A stretch of DNA of 35,546 nt from Gemmatimonadota bacterium (lineage in GTDB: Bacteria > Gemmatimonadota > Gemmatimonadetes > Gemmatimonadales > GWC2-71-9), in NCBI GenBank assembly GCA_003222115.1, contig QHUL01000078.1, positions 1-35,546 on the forward strand. The letters run 5' to 3'. The notes under the pieces were generated by a model. It did not search any database, had not been told where the DNA came from, and was given only the letters and a program-made list of their open reading frames with translations. This document shows positions 1 through 7,034 of this stretch, one piece after another. Every line of letters begins with the position of its first letter. Within the stretch, counting starts at the first letter, position 1. A program made the translations under genes and the position numbers.

Positions 1-3
1 GAC

Positions 4-77
4 GAGTGAGATGTCAGACGTCAGACGTCAGCTCTTGCCGCAGGACGTTCTGATGTCTGATGTCTGACGACTGATGT
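4..77. repeat. Inverted heptamer-array hairpin (4x7, 18-nt spacer, 4x7)
   Basis: The left arm (4-31) is four 7-nt units close to ACGTCAG, the first one degenerate. The right arm (50-77) is four 7-nt units close to CTGATGT, the inverse complement with frequent C-to-T changes. They are separated by an 18-nt spacer (32-49). The right arm begins three bases beyond the stop codon of the minus-strand gene at 80-787, so the element is that gene's 3' region and could fold as a long imperfect hairpin. On the plus-strand RNA the C/T differences become G-U wobbles; on the minus-strand RNA they become C-A mismatches. This hints that the plus RNA, from a gene left of the window, folds better. There is no uridine tract. 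It belongs to the repeat family found elsewhere in this window. Confidence 0.85.
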
Positions 78-79
78 CT

Positions 80-787
80 CTACAGATTCCGCAGTATCTT
101 GTCGGGGGACGCCGAGTCCGGGAAGAACACGCGGTCGCTCAGGCGGTTGAAGGCCTGGCGCAGCGCGGGAAAGCGGGCGGCCGCGGCGCGGTAGATCGAC
201 GCGACGCCGAAGCGCTCGGCGAGCCGGTGCTCGGAGGCCAGCCGGTACCCCTGGCGGCCCAGCTCGTCGTAGTAGGGGAGGTCGGGCCCGCCGGCGCGCG
301 TGCGCCGCGCGGCGATATAATCCGGAAACAGCCCGGCGAGCCACAGGCTGTAGTTACCGAGGTGCGCCCGCAACAGGAGGCCGCGCTCGCCAGAGTCGTC
401 CTCGTCGCCGAGATCGGCCACGATGTCGACGAGGTAATGGTAGGAATCGTCGTCCACGGCGCGGATCTTGGCGTGGCGGCCGTGGTCGCCGAACTCCAGC
501 AACAGGGCGGCGAGGTAGTCGGCGAGCTCGGGGTCGTCGATGCCCGCCGCCAGCAGCACGTGGCGCACCGCCACGTAGGTGAAGAGCGGCGGTGAAGGGG
601 CGGCCAGGGACCGGACCGCGAGCAGGCCTTCGAGCAGCCCCGGCTCGTCGAGCAGCCGGTCAGGGCCTTGCTCGACCAGGAAGCGCTCGTATCGCGCGCG
701 CCGTCGCGCGTCGCCGCGCGACAGGGCGAGGATCACCAGACGGAAGTCCGGGCCCCGCAGCCGACCGCGCACGTTGGCCAGGATCAT
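80..787 (-). CDS. Conserved-looking hypothetical protein, 235 aa
   Basis: I do not recognise this protein. The ORF encodes 235 residues from an ATG at 785-787. This start is well supported: GGAGGT (complement of 794-799) lies 6 nt upstream of it. An in-frame extension to 976 exists but is low-complexity antisense of the kinase gene. The protein is soluble, with no signal peptide or membrane segment. It is rich in Leu, Arg, Asp and Tyr, with an acidic middle stretch (VDDDSYHYLVDIVADLGDEDD) followed by LLLRAHLGNYSLWLAGLFPDY. It looks mostly alpha-helical. Its start codon overlaps that of the divergent histidine kinase (CATG at 785-788), so the two could be co-regulated. A repeat hairpin follows its stop codon directly. 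Confidence is high that it is a gene and low on function. Confidence 0.75.
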   Translation of the reverse strand: MILANVRGRLRGPDFRLVILALSRGDARRRARYERFLVEQGPDRLLDEPGLLEGLLAVRSLAAPSPPLFTYVAVRHVLLAAGIDDPELADYLAALLLEFGDHGRHAKIRAVDDDSYHYLVDIVADLGDEDDSGERGLLLRAHLGNYSLWLAGLFPDYIAARRTRAGGPDLPYYDELGRQGYRLASEHRLAERFGVASIYRAAAARFPALRQAFNRLSDRVFFPDSASPDKILRNL

Positions 788-2744
788 GACGATACCTCCG
801 ATCGATGCTGCGACTCCCCGGGTGGCGCTGGCGCTGCTCGAGCGGCTCACCACGCTGTCCCGCGAGCTCGCGGGCGCGTTCCGGCCAAGCACCGTCGTCG
901 AGCTCGTGGCCCGAGCATTGACCGAGGTGCTGCGGCCCGATCGCCTCTCGATCGTCCTGCTCGACGTCGAGACCAACCGCCTGGCCGTAGCCTACGACTC
1001 CGCGCCCGTCCCGACCGTGACGGATGACCCGCTGTTACAGCTCGCGCTGCGGCGCGGGCCGCTGGCGTTCACGCGGGACGTGGCCGCTGAAGCCGCCCGC
1101 CTCGGCGTCGAACTGGGCGACGCGGCGCCGGCCTCCTGGAGCGGCGCGCCCCTCATCGCCGGCGGGCGCGCGATCGGGGCGGTCTCGCTCGCGGCCGGAC
1201 GGGCCGGGGCGTTCGGCGAAGCCGAGCAGATGATCATCGCGGCGGTCGTGGCCCAGGCCGCCATCGCACTCGAGAACGCCCGCCTCGTCGAACTGCTCTC
1301 GAGCGGCAAGCGCGAGTGGGAGCGGACGGTCGACGCCATCACCCAGGCGATCTGCATTCTCGACGCGCGGGGCGTCGTCCGCCGGGCCAACCGCATCTTC
1401 GCGGGACTCGTCGGCACCGCGGTCACCGCGCTCCCCGGACGCCCCTGGCTCGGCCTGCTCCCGCCCGTGTGGGCGGACTCCGTGATGCGCGCGCTCGCCG
1501 ACCCGGGCAACACGTCCGTCGAGGTCCGCGCCGGCGAGCGGATCCTGCTGCTCACGGCCTACCCGACCACCGAAGCCGACGGCGGCGCGGTCCTCGTGTT
1601 CGAGGACCAAACCGAGAAGCGCCGTCTGCAGGACCAGCTCATACAGTCTGAGAAAATGTCCGCCATAGGTCAACTGATCGCCGGCGTGGCGCACGACCTG
1701 AACAACCCCCTGGCTTCGGTGGTGGGCTTCAGCGACTTCCTGGCCGAGGCGGGGGAGGTGCCCGAGCGCCTCGCGGAGCCGCTGCAGGTGATCCGTCAGG
1801 AGGCCGAGCGCGCGGCGACGATCGTGAAGAACCTGCTCTCCTTCGCGCGGCGCCAGGAGGGGGAGCGGCGGCGGCAGCCGATCAAGCCGATCCTCGAGTC
1901 CACGCTGCAGCTGCTCGCGAACCAGCTGATGGCGAGCCGGATCGAGGCGACGCTGCGGGTGGAGGCCGGCCTGCCGGACGTCGAGGTGAACGGCAACCAG
2001 ATCAAGCAGGTATTCGTGAACGTCATCAACAACGGGGCGCAGGCCATCGCCGAGACCGGCCAGGGGGGCCGGATCTGGGTGACGGCCAAGCGCTGGCTGG
2101 ACGGCGTGGCCGTGAGCGTCACCGACAGCGGGCCCGGCATCCCGGAGGAGATCGCGGCGCGCGTGTTCGAGCCCTTCTTCACCACGAAGCCCGAGGGCAA
2201 GGGCACCGGGCTCGGCCTCTCGATCTGCCAGGGTATCCTCAAGGAGCACGGCGGGCGGCTCACGCTCGAAGCGAAGCCGGGCGCGGGCGCCACGTTCATC
2301 GTGGAGCTGCCGGGCACCACCCCACCCGCTGCGGAGCCCGAGCGCGCAGCGGAGCCCAGGGCGCCGGCCCGCAAGCTGCGCGTCCTCGTGGTGGACGACG
2401 AGCCCCCCATCCTGCACTACATGAGCGCCACGCTCGAGAGCTGGGGGCACACGGTCGAGGTGGCGAGCGACGGCCAGTACGCGCTCGAGCGCGCGCTGGT
2501 AGGGGCCTTCGACGTCATCATCTGCGACCTGCGGATGCCCCACCTCGGCGGCCGCGACATGTACCACAAGCTGGCGCGTCAGGACCCCCGCACGGCCGAG
2601 CGCGTCATCTTCGCCACCGGTGACACGGTGCGCGGCGACACCCTCCGCTTCCTCGAGAGCCTCGGTCGCCCCTACCTCCACAAGCCCTTCACCCTCGCCG
2701 AGCTGCGGCAGGTGCTCGGGGCCGCCGCGCAGCAGCCGCGCTGA
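786..2744 (+). CDS. Hybrid sensor histidine kinase / response regulator (GAF-PAS-HisKA-HATPase-REC)
   Basis: This is a 652-residue hybrid two-component kinase, apparently cytosolic, with no transmembrane segment. An N-terminal GAF-like domain (about 15-165) is followed by a PAS-like domain (about 175-270). The HisKA H-box GVAHDLNNPLASVVG carries phospho-acceptor His303. The HATPase_c domain (about 395-515) shows N box NVINNGAQA, G1 DSGPGIP, F box FEPFFTTK and G2 GTGLGLS. After an Ala/Pro/Glu-rich linker a receiver domain (about 537-650) follows, with VVDDEPP, phospho-acceptor Asp581 in ICDLRMP, and the conserved Lys in YLHKPF. ATG 786 is chosen because GAF homology begins soon after; the ORF upstream is antisense of the neighbouring gene. 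It has only a weak AGG upstream. The glycosyltransferase follows after 5 nt, so co-transcription is likely. The sensed signal is unknown. Confidence 0.93.
   Translation: MTIPPIDAATPRVALALLERLTTLSRELAGAFRPSTVVELVARALTEVLRPDRLSIVLLDVETNRLAVAYDSAPVPTVTDDPLLQLALRRGPLAFTRDVAAEAARLGVELGDAAPASWSGAPLIAGGRAIGAVSLAAGRAGAFGEAEQMIIAAVVAQAAIALENARLVELLSSGKREWERTVDAITQAICILDARGVVRRANRIFAGLVGTAVTALPGRPWLGLLPPVWADSVMRALADPGNTSVEVRAGERILLLTAYPTTEADGGAVLVFEDQTEKRRLQDQLIQSEKMSAIGQLIAGVAHDLNNPLASVVGFSDFLAEAGEVPERLAEPLQVIRQEAERAATIVKNLLSFARRQEGERRRQPIKPILESTLQLLANQLMASRIEATLRVEAGLPDVEVNGNQIKQVFVNVINNGAQAIAETGQGGRIWVTAKRWLDGVAVSVTDSGPGIPEEIAARVFEPFFTTKPEGKGTGLGLSICQGILKEHGGRLTLEAKPGAGATFIVELPGTTPPAAEPERAAEPRAPARKLRVLVVDDEPPILHYMSATLESWGHTVEVASDGQYALERALVGAFDVIICDLRMPHLGGRDMYHKLARQDPRTAERVIFATGDTVRGDTLRFLESLGRPYLHKPFTLAELRQVLGAAAQQPR
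794..799 (-). promoter_or_regulatory. Strong Shine-Dalgarno for the minus-strand gene at 787
   Basis: Read on the minus strand this is GGAGGT, 6 nt before the ATG at 787. It fixes that start. It lies inside the first codons of the divergent histidine kinase, so the promoter of the minus-strand gene must also lie within the kinase coding region. Confidence 0.75.
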
Positions 2745-2749
2745 CGGGT

Positions 2750-3808
2750 GTGCGGGTCCTCCACGCGGACTCGGGCCGGGTCTGGCGCGGCGGCCAGAAC
2801 CAGGTTCGCCTGCTGGCGCGCGAGCTCGCACGCTCTCCCGACGTGGAGCAGCGCCTCCTGACGAAACGGGGGAGCGAGCTGGCACGGCGCGCCGCCAGGG
2901 ACGGCGTGCGCGTTCGGGACGTGCCCTGGACCATGGGACTCGACCCGCGCGCCGCGTGGCGCCTCGTCGTGGAAGCGCTGGAGTTCCGGCCCGACGTGAT
3001 CCACGCGCACGACGGCCACGCGCTGGGCCTGGCCGTGTGGGCGCGCCGCGGCCTGGCGTGGCTGGGTGCCGGGTCCGCGCCGCACCTGGTCGCCACGCAC
3101 CGCGTCGTGTTCCCCGTCCGATCTCGCAGCGCGCTGTTCCATGCCGACCTCATCATCGTCATCTCCGAGGCGGTGCGGAGCGTGCTCGTGGCCGCGGGCG
3201 TAGCCGCCGCCACGATTCGCGTGATTCCGTCCGGCGTCGACCCCGACGAGGTGCGCCGGGCGGCCGCGGCGCCCTGCGGAATCCGCGCCACGCTTGGCCT
3301 CCCGGACGGGACGCCGCTCGCCGTGAACGTGGCGGCGCTGGAGGCCGCGAAGGACCAGCCCGCGCTGCTGCGCGCGGCCGCGCGGGCCCGGACCGCACGC
3401 CCCGATCTCCACTGGGTGATCGCGGGCGAGGGCGGCCTGCGGCGGGCGCTCGAGGCGCAGATCCGCGCGCTCGGCGTGGGGGACCGCGTCCACCTCCCGG
3501 GCTACGTCGATCGACCGGAAGCCCTGCTGGCGGAAGCGGACGTGTGCGTGATGAGCTCGCGCGCCGAAGGCCTGGGCAGCGTGGTACTGGAGGCGCTCGC
3601 TCTGGGGAAGCCCGTCGTCGCCACCCGCGCGGGTGGGCTCCCCGAGGTGGTCCCCGCCGAGTGGCTCGTGCCGGTGGGCGACGACGACGCGCTGGCGCGC
3701 AAGGTCGTGGCCGCGCTCGACCACCGTTCGGCCTTCTCCCTTCCCACGCGGTTCACGGCGTCCGCCATGGCCGCGGGTGTCTTGGCCGTGTACAAGCTGC
3801 TCGTCTAG
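2750..3808 (+). CDS. GT4-type (group 1) glycosyltransferase
   Basis: A 352-residue glycosyltransferase of the GT-B fold. The N-terminal half starts MRVLHADSGRVWRGGQNQV, typical of the acceptor domain (glycine-rich loop near residues 13-15), and includes HAHDGHALGLA. The C-terminal Rossmann half carries VIPSGVDPDEV, VIAGEGGL and the EX7E motif (EGLGSVVLE, then ALALGKPVVAT), which binds the nucleotide-sugar donor. This is a lipopolysaccharide/exopolysaccharide-type retaining transferase; the sugar and acceptor cannot be read from sequence. It starts at GTG 2750, 5 nt after the kinase stop. Its stop codon lies inside a TAGATT hexamer that may be the -10 element for the next gene. Confidence 0.9.
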   Translation: MRVLHADSGRVWRGGQNQVRLLARELARSPDVEQRLLTKRGSELARRAARDGVRVRDVPWTMGLDPRAAWRLVVEALEFRPDVIHAHDGHALGLAVWARRGLAWLGAGSAPHLVATHRVVFPVRSRSALFHADLIIVISEAVRSVLVAAGVAAATIRVIPSGVDPDEVRRAAAAPCGIRATLGLPDGTPLAVNVAALEAAKDQPALLRAAARARTARPDLHWVIAGEGGLRRALEAQIRALGVGDRVHLPGYVDRPEALLAEADVCVMSSRAEGLGSVVLEALALGKPVVATRAGGLPEVVPAEWLVPVGDDDALARKVVAALDHRSAFSLPTRFTASAMAAGVLAVYKLLV

Positions 3809-3811
3809 ATT
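3806..3811 (+). promoter_or_regulatory. Possible internal -10 (TAGATT) before the GT2-DUF3108 gene
   Basis: TAGATT lies 8 nt upstream of the ATG at 3820 and includes the stop codon of the preceding gene. A poor -35 candidate, TTGGCC at 3782-3787, is 18 nt upstream. The same hexamer lies 7 nt before the TPR gene start at 18126, and TATCTT lies at a similar place before hisIE. This suggests a class of nearly leaderless promoters. Sequence pattern only. Confidence 0.35.
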
Positions 3812-3819
3812 GCAGGGCC

Positions 3820-5346
3820 ATGATCTACGTTTGCGTGCCGGTGCACAACGAAGCCAAGACAGCGGGCCTGGTGCTCTGGAAGGTGCGCCAGGTGTTCAGT
3901 GCCTTCCCGCGCGAATACCAGCTGCTCGTCCTCGACGATGCCTCGACCGACGGGACGGCCCAGCTGCTCGCATCGTACGCCAAGGTGCTGCCGATGACCA
4001 CGATCACCCACCGGCAGCGCCAGGGTTACGCGCGGAGCCTCGAGGAGCTGCTGCGGCTCGCCCTGCAGCGTACCGACCGGCCCAAGCGGGACTGCGCCAT
4101 CACGCTGCACGCCGACTTCGTGCACTCCCCGGAGGCGATGGAAGAGATGGTGAAGCGGCTCGAGTCGGGCGCGGATCTCGTGGTGGGCGAGCTGCTCCAG
4201 GAGCGCGGCGGGTCCCGCGCCCTGCGCCTGGCGCGCCGCTGGGCCCCCCGGCTGCTGCGGCTCCCGGGACTGCACGACACCATTTCGGGCTTCGTGGCGC
4301 TGCGGCTGATCGTGCTGCGCCAGGCCCTGCGGGCGGAGCAGTCCGCCGCCTCCGCCGCTCCCCCCGGTCCCCCCGCGCCTCTGCTCACGACCGAGGGCTG
4401 GTGCGCCAACGCGGAGCTGCTCGCGCGCCTCGTTCCGCACGCGCGGCGCCTGGACCCGATCCCGGCGGCCGCGCGCTACGACCTGGTGCAGCGACCCTCC
4501 CGCGTGCGCCCACTCCACGAGCTGCTCGCGGCCTGGCGCGCCCGGCCGGTGATCCGGGCGGCGCGCCACGCCGGAGCCGCCTTGCTGCTGTGCGCCTTCG
4601 GGCTGCGCGCCCAATCCGACTCCACGGACCGGACCCGCGCGAGCGACTCCAGCGCCGCCGCCGCGCGACCCGCGCCCGCCGTCCCGTTCCCCGTGGGCGA
4701 GCGCTTCACCTACAGCGCCAAGTATGGGCCCTTCAACGTCGGCGAGGCGACGCTGCAGGTCGCCGCCATCGATACGCTGCGCGGCAGCGAGACGGTGCAC
4801 CTGCTCTTTGAGATCACGGGTGGGGCCCTGTGGTACAGCCTGCACCAGACGCTGGAATCGTGGGTGGGACGCGGGGACTTCCGGACGCGCCGCTTCGTCA
4901 ACCGAACCGAGGAGAAGGGCAAGTCCTGGCAGCGCGAGTTCGACGTCTTCCCCGACTCGGGCTTCTATCGCGAGGCGGGGGCGGACACGACGGCCCCCAC
5001 GGTGGAGGAGCCGCTGGACGACGCGGCCTTCCTCTACTGGATCCGTACCGTGCCGCTCGAGCGGGGGAAGCGCTACGAGTTCCGCCGCTACTTCCGCCCG
5101 GAGAAGAATCCGGTCATCGTCGAAGTGCTGGGCCGGGACCGCGTCGGCGTCGCCGGGCGCAAGTGGGATGCGATCGTGATCCGGCCGAAGATCCCCAACG
5201 CGGGCGGCATCCTGGGTGAGAAGCAGGACACCCGCATCTGGCTCTCCGTCGAGCAGCCGCGCATCATGCTCGGAATGCAGTCCAAATTCTCGTTCGGCCA
5301 GGTGACCCTGAAGCTCAAGGAGTACAGTCTCCCGGAGCGTCCATGA
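3820..5346 (+). CDS. GT2 glycosyltransferase fused in frame to a secreted-type DUF3108 domain
   Basis: This ORF of 508 codons joins two unrelated modules. Residues 1-240 are a GT2 (GT-A fold) transferase resembling polyprenyl-phosphate glycosyltransferases: CVPVHNEAKTA, LVLDDASTDGT (Asp39/Asp40) and TLHADFVHSPEAM. Residues about 285-508 match DUF3108: PVGERFTYSAKYGPFNVGEATL, then beta-rich sequence ending SFGQVTLKLKEYSLPERP. Between them, residues 244-265 look like a signal peptide (VIRAARHAGAALLLCAFGLRAQ), and its first Val is a GTG codon (4549-4551) that could be a second start. Either it is one polypeptide with cytosolic GT and periplasmic DUF3108, or two proteins from one frame without an intervening stop. 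The stop overlaps the next start (ATGA). Confidence 0.82.
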   Translation: MIYVCVPVHNEAKTAGLVLWKVRQVFSAFPREYQLLVLDDASTDGTAQLLASYAKVLPMTTITHRQRQGYARSLEELLRLALQRTDRPKRDCAITLHADFVHSPEAMEEMVKRLESGADLVVGELLQERGGSRALRLARRWAPRLLRLPGLHDTISGFVALRLIVLRQALRAEQSAASAAPPGPPAPLLTTEGWCANAELLARLVPHARRLDPIPAAARYDLVQRPSRVRPLHELLAAWRARPVIRAARHAGAALLLCAFGLRAQSDSTDRTRASDSSAAAARPAPAVPFPVGERFTYSAKYGPFNVGEATLQVAAIDTLRGSETVHLLFEITGGALWYSLHQTLESWVGRGDFRTRRFVNRTEEKGKSWQREFDVFPDSGFYREAGADTTAPTVEEPLDDAAFLYWIRTVPLERGKRYEFRRYFRPEKNPVIVEVLGRDRVGVAGRKWDAIVIRPKIPNAGGILGEKQDTRIWLSVEQPRIMLGMQSKFSFGQVTLKLKEYSLPERP

Positions 5347-6299
5347 CCGACTACCCCGAGGCGGACTTCGCCCGCCTCAAGACCGTCCCCATCGCCGCGC
5401 GCCCCAACAGAGTCGACCCCTCCCTCCTCGCCCGCGCTCCCGGCCGTGACAAGAGCTTCGCCGCTTTCTGGGATTCCCTGCCCGCCGTGCTGGCGGTCAC
5501 GGATCTGCGCTACGTCGCCGAGCAGATCGCGGCGGCGGCGGGCCGGCGCGCGGTCGTCGCGATGCTGGGCGGTCACGTCATCAAAGTGGGCCTCGGCCCG
5601 CTCCTGATCGAGCTGCTGCGGCGCCGGGCCGTGACGCACGTCGCGATGAACGGGAGCGCGGCGATCCACGACTTCGAGCTCGCGGCCTACGGGGGCACGA
5701 GCGAGGACGTCGCGGCGGGCCTGGCGGACGGTACGTTCGGGATGGCCGAGGAAACCGGGCGCGAGATGAACGCCGCCATCACCGAGGGCGCGCGCCGCGA
5801 GCGCGGCATGGGCGAAGCGCTCGCCGACTACCTGGAGCGGCGCCGGTCCCCGGCCGCGCCGGGCGCCTCGGTGCTCGTCGCCTGCGCCGCGCAGGGGGTC
5901 CCTGTGACGGTGCACGCCGCGATCGGCGCGGACATCATCCACCAGCATCCGAGCGCCGACGGCGCGGCGCTGGGCGCCACGAGCTACCGGGACTTCCGGC
6001 GCCTCGCCGGAGTCTTGCCGGCGCTCCACGACGGCGGCGTAGTGCTGAACCTCGGCAGCGCCGTCGTCATGCCGGAGGTGTTCTTGAAGGCGCTCACGGT
6101 GGCGCGCAACCTCAACGCCGGGAAGCCCACCGCGTTCACCGCCTGCGACTGCGACATGCAGCGTCACTACCGCCCGCGCGTGAACGTCGTGGAGCGACCG
6201 ACCCAGGGCGGCGGCCGCGGCATCCAACTCACCGGGCACCACGAGATTCTCATCCCGCTCCTGTGCTGGGCCGTGTTGCAGCGCCTGGATGGCCGTTAG
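5343..6299 (+). CDS. Deoxyhypusine synthase-like protein (tentative)
   Basis: A 318-residue soluble protein without a signal peptide. The blocks AMLGGHVIKVGLGPLLIELL, VTHVAMNGSAAIHDFELAAYGGTSEDVA and VPVTVHAAIGADIIHQHP, then GGVVLNLGSAVVMPEVFLKAL, recall the Rossmann-like deoxyhypusine synthase fold found in some bacterial proteins of unknown substrate. Bacteria lack eIF5A, so true hypusination is unlikely; related bacterial enzymes act on polyamines or are uncharacterised. I cannot identify the catalytic lysine block of true deoxyhypusine synthase here. The C-terminal part has a CDCDMQRHYRPR segment rich in potential metal ligands. It overlaps the preceding gene by 4 nt and the next by 11 nt, so it belongs to the glycosyltransferase cluster. 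The family call is from memory of motif style and is uncertain. Confidence 0.5.
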   Translation: MTDYPEADFARLKTVPIAARPNRVDPSLLARAPGRDKSFAAFWDSLPAVLAVTDLRYVAEQIAAAAGRRAVVAMLGGHVIKVGLGPLLIELLRRRAVTHVAMNGSAAIHDFELAAYGGTSEDVAAGLADGTFGMAEETGREMNAAITEGARRERGMGEALADYLERRRSPAAPGASVLVACAAQGVPVTVHAAIGADIIHQHPSADGAALGATSYRDFRRLAGVLPALHDGGVVLNLGSAVVMPEVFLKALTVARNLNAGKPTAFTACDCDMQRHYRPRVNVVERPTQGGGRGIQLTGHHEILIPLLCWAVLQRLDGR

Positions 6300-6744
6300 A
6301 CGCGCGGCGTCCCTCGCCGTGACGCTGCTTGCGGCCTGCGTCACGCACACGCGCCGCGCCGGGGTTCCTGGCGCCCAGGCCGTCACCGCGGGTCTGCCGG
6401 ACCAGATGCAGGCCATCGCGCGCCAGGCGCTCGCGCTCGACGCCGCGGGCGATCGCGCCGCAGACACGCTGTACGCCCCGGACGCGCTCGTCGTGGCAAA
6501 CGCCCGCGTGCGCTTCGCCGCGCCGCGGTTCGCGGGCGTGGGCCATGGCGGCCGGATCACCGTCGCCGCCGCGACGGTGACCCTGGAGGGCCGATTTGCC
6601 TGGGTGATGGTGGACTACCGCTGGACCAGCTCACAGCAGAACGTCGCCGAGGCCGGCCGCGCCACCTTCATCTGCGAAGAGAAGCCGAAAGGCTGGAAGA
6701 TCGTGCACGTCCATTCCAGCCAGGTGCTGCCCTGGGACCGCTAG
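6289..6744 (+). CDS. NTF2/SnoaL-like (DUF4440-type) lipoprotein
   Basis: A 151-residue protein. The N-terminus (MAVRRAASLAVTLLAACVTH) is a lipoprotein signal with lipobox L-A-A-C, so it should be lipid-anchored. The remainder (QMQAIARQALALDAAGDRAADTLYAPDALVVA and, at the end, FICEEKPKGWKIVHVHSSQVLPWDR) has the helix-then-curved-sheet pattern of SnoaL/ketosteroid-isomerase-like proteins, especially the terminal W-K-I-V-H-x-H-x-S segment. No enzymatic role can be assigned. Its start overlaps the end of the preceding gene by 11 nt. Its TAG stop overlaps the stop codon of the convergent membrane gene in a CTAG. Confidence 0.72.
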   Translation: MAVRRAASLAVTLLAACVTHTRRAGVPGAQAVTAGLPDQMQAIARQALALDAAGDRAADTLYAPDALVVANARVRFAAPRFAGVGHGGRITVAAATVTLEGRFAWVMVDYRWTSSQQNVAEAGRATFICEEKPKGWKIVHVHSSQVLPWDR

Positions 6745-6959
6745 GCGTCCGCCGGGCGCCCCTTGATCATGTCGCGTATCTTGTCGGCGGTGCTCGGGCT
6801 GACCACCCGCAGCACGAGATAGAACAGGAAGCCGAGTGCGGCGAGCCACAGGATCGTCATCGCCAGACCGATCAGACCGCCGAGAATGCCGAACACGATC
6901 TTCAGGCCCAGCCACGCCAGCACGGCGACGATGGCGAACCCGAATATGCTCCGGAACAT
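6741..6959 (-). CDS. Small two-helix membrane protein, 72 aa
   Basis: A 72-residue protein dominated by two hydrophobic segments (about residues 5-33, rich in Ile, Leu, Gly, and 34-52, with LWLAALGFLFYLVLRVV). A short charged tail follows (STADKIRDMIKGRPADA). GGAGG lies 4 nt upstream of the ATG, supporting the start. The function is unknown; its size and composition resemble small conserved inner-membrane proteins. Its TAG stop overlaps the stop of the convergent NTF2-like gene (CTAG 6741-6744). It is divergent from thiO, with an 18-bp palindrome in between. Confidence 0.7.
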   Translation of the reverse strand: MFRSIFGFAIVAVLAWLGLKIVFGILGGLIGLAMTILWLAALGFLFYLVLRVVSPSTADKIRDMIKGRPADA

Positions 6960-6973
6960 GGTGCCCTCCGTGA

Positions 6974-6991
6974 GGCCCGGTCGACCGGGCC
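6974..6991. promoter_or_regulatory. 18-bp perfect palindrome in a divergent intergenic region
   Basis: GGCCCGGTCGACCGGGCC is a perfect 18-bp palindrome. It lies between the start of the small membrane gene (6959, minus) and thiO (7035, plus), 15 bp from the first and 43 bp from the second. It could be an operator for a dimeric regulator of one or both genes, or a 5'-UTR hairpin. No -35/-10 pair is obvious near it. Confidence 0.45.
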
Positions 6992-7034
6992 GTACGCCGG
7001 AATGTAGCCTCGGGTTTCATGCGAGCGCCAGCAC

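Noticed and set aside
1-80. CRISPR array
   Set aside because: Units are 7 nt, contiguous and without spacers; no cas genes are in the window.
2325-2360. Apparent repeat in the kinase linker (AEPERAAEPRAPA)
   Set aside because: The approximate 15-nt period is a codon multiple with no inverted partner; a normal Ala/Pro/Glu linker explains it.
3806-3822. Short purine run AGGG before GT2 as a Shine-Dalgarno
   Set aside because: It is only 2 nt from the ATG, too close for normal initiation.
6960-7034. TPP riboswitch before thiO
   Set aside because: The gap is only 75 bp and lacks the conserved CUGAGA-type core; only a simple palindrome is present.
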